Origin: Thermoplasmata archaeon
GTDB lineage: Archaea; Thermoplasmatota; Penumbrarchaeia; Penumbrarchaeales; Penumbrarchaeaceae
Reading direction: 5' to 3'
Assembly (NCBI GenBank): GCA_023145185.1
Contig: JAGLEG010000022.1
Span: 1-6,882 of the forward strand
DNA: 6,882 nucleotides
The notes beneath the pieces are model-generated. The model ran no database searches, had not been told where the DNA came from, and was given only the letters and a program-made list of their open reading frames with translations. Made by a program: the position numbers and the translations under genes. Within the stretch, counting starts at the first letter, position 1. Every line of letters starts with the position of its first letter. Below are positions 3,870 through 6,882 of the stretch, piece after piece.

Positions 3870-6071
3870 TTATGCTGCATAGTAATCGGCTGTGGGTGGA
3901 TCTGGTTTCAGGCCCTTCCTCGTCCTTATCTCTTTTGTGACATTATCGAGAAGTTCTCTTGGGATCGGATCGAAACCAGCGAATTCCGTAGTCCAGAGCG
4001 CCTTCCCCTGGGTTGCCCCCCTTATGGAGGCGGCGAAGCCGAACAGCTCCGAGACCGGGGCTTTTGCGATGATGGTCACCTGGTCCCTCTCCATGGGCAT
4101 GTCCTCGATGGTACATCTTCTGGTGTTGAGCTGACTGTTGACAGCGCCCATAAGGTCCTGGGGTACGGAGACGAACAGCTTCTGCTTTGGCTCAAGAAGC
4201 GTCGTACCCGCCTCGACCATTGAACCGTAGATGCCGGACCTTGCCGCAGGTATGACCTGACCCGGCCCCCTGTGGATGTTGTCCTCGTGGAGCTTTGCAT
4301 CCATCAGCCTCACCAGCATGCCCTCCACGGGCTCCCATGATCTCGGGCCCTTGTCGACGGCCTCCTTGAAGGAGTCGATGAGCAGCTCCTTTGTTTCAAA
4401 GAGATACTGTATGCCCTTGGTGCAGTTCGAGAATATATTTGCACCGTGTATCGTGAATACGTGTTTGACATCTTCCGGAGCCATTCCCATCTCCGTTAGT
4501 TGTTTTGCCAGTTTTTTTGGCTCCTTGATCTTGGCATCCATCGGGATCTCCCCTTTCTTGATGGCATCGATCACATCCTGGGGCAGGAGGGACACCCTGA
4601 AGTAGAACCTGTTGTGCTTATTGGGGGATTTCCCCTCGAAAGCCCTTACCGAGGAATTCATTATGGTCTCCCTGTAGACCACGATGGGCTCTGAGGTGTT
4701 GATCTCGATCCCGTGCTCGTGATCGATCCTGTATTCGGTGATCTCGAGATGCAGCTCTCCCATGCCGGACAGAAGATGTTCTCCGGTCTCGTTGTTGATC
4801 TCCACCCGAAGGGATGGGTCCGCCTTGGCGAGCATCCTGAGGCACTCTACCAACTTGGGCAGGTCCTTCATGTGCTTCGCTTCAACGGCAACGGTGACGA
4901 CTGGCTCGGATATGTGGACGATCTTCTCGAAGGATTCCATCTCCGGGTCGACGGATACCGTCGAGCCCGCGATCGCGTTCTTCAATCCGGCAACGGCTAT
5001 GATATTGCCGGCTATAGCCTTGTCCACCGTTATCCTGTCCGGGCCGACGGAGACGGATACCGCCTGGGTCCTGTTAATTCCAGGCATTCCAAGGACGGTG
5101 AGCTCCTGCCCTCTCTTGATCGTGCCTGCAAAGAGACTTCCAGACGCGATCTCACCTGCATGGGGGTCGATGATGATCTTTGTGACCATGAGAACAGGGT
5201 CGGAATTTGGATCGCATGTGGTCATCGCTTTTCCTATGTCCGAATCCCGATCGCCGTGCCAGATGTGGGGGATACGATACTTCTGAGCTACGACGGGATT
5301 GGGAAGATGCTTGATGATCATGTTCAGGAGGATATTATGGAGCGGAGCGACCTTCGCAAGCTCCTTCTGGGTGCCGTTGTTGAGATGTTCGTATATGTCC
5401 TTGAACGTAACTCCCTTCTCCTTCATGTACGGGATGGATATGGCCCAGTTATGGTAGGCCGATCCGAACACCACGGTGCCCTCTTCAGGTTTTACGAACC
5501 ACTCGCTGCCGAACTCCTCGGGGACCATCTTCTGGATAAGGTCGTTCACGTGTTTGATGATCTTTCCGAACCTGGCCATCATATCCTCGGGCGTTACCTT
5601 GAGCTCGTTGATGAGCCTGTCCACCTTGTTGATGAACAGCGTGGGCTTCACCTTTTCCCTCAGGGCCTGCCTCACGACGGTCTCCGTCTGGGGCATGACC
5701 CCCTCGACGGCGCAGCAGACGATGACACAGCCGTCGACGGCCCTCATCGCCCTGGTTACGTCTCCGCCAAAGTCCACGTGACCTGGCGTGTCGATGAGGT
5801 TGATAAGGCTTTTTTTGCCCTCGTACTCATGCACCATGGATGCGTTTGCCGCATTGATCGTTATGCCCCTGGCCTGTTCCTGTTCATCGAAATCCAGGAG
5901 AAGCTGCTTTCCCGCGAGCTCCTCGGACATCATGCCCGCACCCGCTATGAGGTTGTCGGAAAGTGTGGTCTTTCCGTGATCGATATGTGCAGCTATCCCT
6001 ATATTGCGTATTAATTCCGGTTTATCCATAAGCTTTTGGGCTTCACGGATATTATCCTCTCGACGTCCCAT
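3870..6071 (-). CDS. fusA: Elongation factor 2 (aEF2, translocase)
   Basis: aEF2 is the GTPase that moves tRNAs and mRNA through the ribosome after peptide-bond formation. With the ATG at 6071 it has 733 residues, the usual archaeal size. The G domain shows AHIDHGKT at 28-35, ARGITI at 67-72, DTPGH at 94-98 and NKVD at 148-151. Domain II carries DPHAGEIASGSLFAG, and domain III contains GEHLLSGMGELHLE. Domain IV has HEDNIHRGPGQ, whose His near 600 is the residue converted to diphthamide in archaea and eukaryotes. The C-terminus, RKGLKPDPPTADYYAA, resembles Thermoplasma EF2. A TTG at 6077 in the same frame is less likely: GGAG at 6083-6080 is 8 bases from the ATG but only 2 from the TTG. The N-terminus MGRREDNI is also the family's usual start. 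It sits 56 bases after the uS7 gene. Confidence 0.97.
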   Translation of the reverse strand: MGRREDNIREAQKLMDKPELIRNIGIAAHIDHGKTTLSDNLIAGAGMMSEELAGKQLLLDFDEQEQARGITINAANASMVHEYEGKKSLINLIDTPGHVDFGGDVTRAMRAVDGCVIVCCAVEGVMPQTETVVRQALREKVKPTLFINKVDRLINELKVTPEDMMARFGKIIKHVNDLIQKMVPEEFGSEWFVKPEEGTVVFGSAYHNWAISIPYMKEKGVTFKDIYEHLNNGTQKELAKVAPLHNILLNMIIKHLPNPVVAQKYRIPHIWHGDRDSDIGKAMTTCDPNSDPVLMVTKIIIDPHAGEIASGSLFAGTIKRGQELTVLGMPGINRTQAVSVSVGPDRITVDKAIAGNIIAVAGLKNAIAGSTVSVDPEMESFEKIVHISEPVVTVAVEAKHMKDLPKLVECLRMLAKADPSLRVEINNETGEHLLSGMGELHLEITEYRIDHEHGIEINTSEPIVVYRETIMNSSVRAFEGKSPNKHNRFYFRVSLLPQDVIDAIKKGEIPMDAKIKEPKKLAKQLTEMGMAPEDVKHVFTIHGANIFSNCTKGIQYLFETKELLIDSFKEAVDKGPRSWEPVEGMLVRLMDAKLHEDNIHRGPGQVIPAARSGIYGSMVEAGTTLLEPKQKLFVSVPQDLMGAVNSQLNTRRCTIEDMPMERDQVTIIAKAPVSELFGFAASIRGATQGKALWTTEFAGFDPIPRELLDNVTKEIRTRKGLKPDPPTADYYAA

Positions 6072-6127
6072 TTTCAACTCTCCTGGTTGTTTTCTGGATT
6101 CCTGAATATGATTATCCTCAATATTGA

Positions 6128-6882
6128 TCAGTGGGCCGACTTGGCCACCCTCTCATGCTCCTCTTTCTTGGAAACAGCAAAGCTCTGCATATCCCTGTTG
6201 GAGGCCGCGAGCAGTTCCGTTGCCAGGCACTGAGATATGTGTTTCTTGTTCTTGTGTGATGCCCTGATCGTGCCTACACAGATATTCCTCAATGCCGTGT
6301 CCAGTCTTCTGGAGGGCGAGGAGTCCACGGATTTCGGGACCGAGATCCCTCCGAACTTTAGCCTCGTGACCTCCTCCCTGGGGGCGCTGTTCTCTATGGC
6401 CCTCACGAGTATCTGGATCGGGTTCTCCTTTGTCCTGTTCTGGATGATCTCGAAGGCATCGAATACAACCTTGTAGCTCTTGGTCTTCTTTCCGGTGTAT
6501 TTCTCCGTCCTCATCATCCCGTTGATCAACCTCTCAACGATCGATATCTTTGCCTTGTAGAAAGGTTTGTTAGCGTGTCTGGCACTTGAATGTGGAACGA
6601 GTGCCGGCTCGAGGTTGATGAGGCGGGCAAGGCCTGGATCTTCAACGATAACGTCTGTAACATTGTACTTGCCGAACATCAGCTCCTCGGGAAAAGGGCC
6701 CTCTTCTTTTACGGCCTTCTTCCTTGAGGCCTTTTTGGGCTTTTCCTCCACCTTATCCTCCTCTTCAGACTCGGGCGCCTTCTCCTTGGTCTCCGGCTTT
6801 TCCCCGTCCTTGGGAGCTTTCTCCTCACTGTCGGCCTTCTTCTCCGTGACCTCTTCCTTGGCCTTTGGCTCTGCCTTTTTCT
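6128..6882 (-). CDS. rpsG: Small ribosomal subunit protein uS7 (S7), 5' end beyond the window
   Basis: uS7 nucleates assembly of the 30S head and contacts mRNA and E-site tRNA. The conserved core begins near FGKYNVTDVIVEDPGLARLI (about 6676) and includes NLEPALVPHSSARHANKPF, KISIVERLINGMMR, NPIQILVRAIENSAPREEV and RRLDTALRNI, followed by the C-terminal SHKNKKHISQCLATELL. The frame stays open to the right edge, adding at least 43 codons before a GTG at 6751. Those 43 residues hold 12 Lys, 13 Glu and 3 Asp with Ala and Pro and almost no hydrophobics, so they read as a disordered charged extension. The gene may instead start at the GTG at 6751 (GGAGG five bases upstream, 207 residues) or, less likely, the ATG at 6679. 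Family identity is certain; the start is not. It is upstream of fusA, where uS7 lies in many archaea. Confidence 0.9.
   Translation of the reverse strand, partial: KKAEPKAKEEVTEKKADSEEKAPKDGEKPETKEKAPESEEEDKVEEKPKKASRKKAVKEEGPFPEELMFGKYNVTDVIVEDPGLARLINLEPALVPHSSARHANKPFYKAKISIVERLINGMMRTEKYTGKKTKSYKVVFDAFEIIQNRTKENPIQILVRAIENSAPREEVTRLKFGGISVPKSVDSSPSRRLDTALRNICVGTIRASHKNKKHISQCLATELLAASNRDMQSFAVSKKEEHERVAKSAH

Noticed and set aside
4713..6014. Long plus-strand open frame opposite fusA
   Set aside because: It is antisense to a fully conserved aEF2 gene; G+C-rich codon bias in the real gene leaves the opposite frame open. Its translation has no recognisable family.
6072..6077. TTG at 6077 as start of fusA
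   Set aside because: It would leave only two bases after GGAG and adds two residues before the conserved MGRRED start; the ATG at 6071 fits spacing and family.
6752..6882. Arginine-rich alternative frame upstream of uS7 as the end of a uS12 gene
   Set aside because: It runs into the uS7 coding region before stopping near 6718 and shows no uS12 motifs; the Lys/Glu-rich frame continuous with uS7 is the better reading.

Overview
The window carries archaeal genes, most likely from a member of the Thermoplasmatota. All convincing genes are on the minus strand. Reading right to left they are ribosomal protein uS7, elongation factor aEF2, elongation factor aEF1A and ribosomal protein uS10, which is the conserved archaeal 'str'-type translation cluster. 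The aEF2 sequence, including the ending KPDPPTADYYAA, closely resembles the Thermoplasma protein as I recall it. Spacers are short and carry clear Shine-Dalgarno sequences: 56 nt uS7-aEF2, 70 nt aEF2-aEF1A, and 17 nt aEF1A-uS10 with the start preferred here.

Layout: positions 2193-6882 are the G+C-rich translation operon, with uS7 cut by the right edge. A G+C-rich hairpin with a UUCG loop abuts the rpsJ stop codon and probably helps end the operon. Positions 1795-2192 hold no protein gene but a dense run of inverted repeats. These include an 85-nt segment (2041-2125) that can fold into a branched, cloverleaf-like shape on the minus strand, and a pair of mutually exclusive hairpins followed by a T7 run. 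Positions 1596-1794 hold a short minus-strand coding-like stretch that needs one +1 frame change to read through; it may be a decayed small gene.

Positions 431-1453 encode a RhuM-family protein, an accessory gene usually found on islands and mobile elements. Its composition is visibly more A+T-rich than the translation genes, which suggests acquisition. Downstream of it, positions 1-430 hold no credible gene but contain a compact repeat block: two 42-bp tandem copies followed directly by two 50-bp tandem copies, bounded by a short inverted repeat.

The translation genes work together: uS7 and uS10 belong to the head of the 30S subunit, aEF1A delivers aminoacyl-tRNA and aEF2 drives translocation. 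rhuM has no visible link to them, and no partner gene is visible in the window. I see no clear new multi-gene system. The best leads are the structured 3' region after rpsJ, the repeat block, the frame-disrupted small gene and the charged N-terminal extension of uS7.
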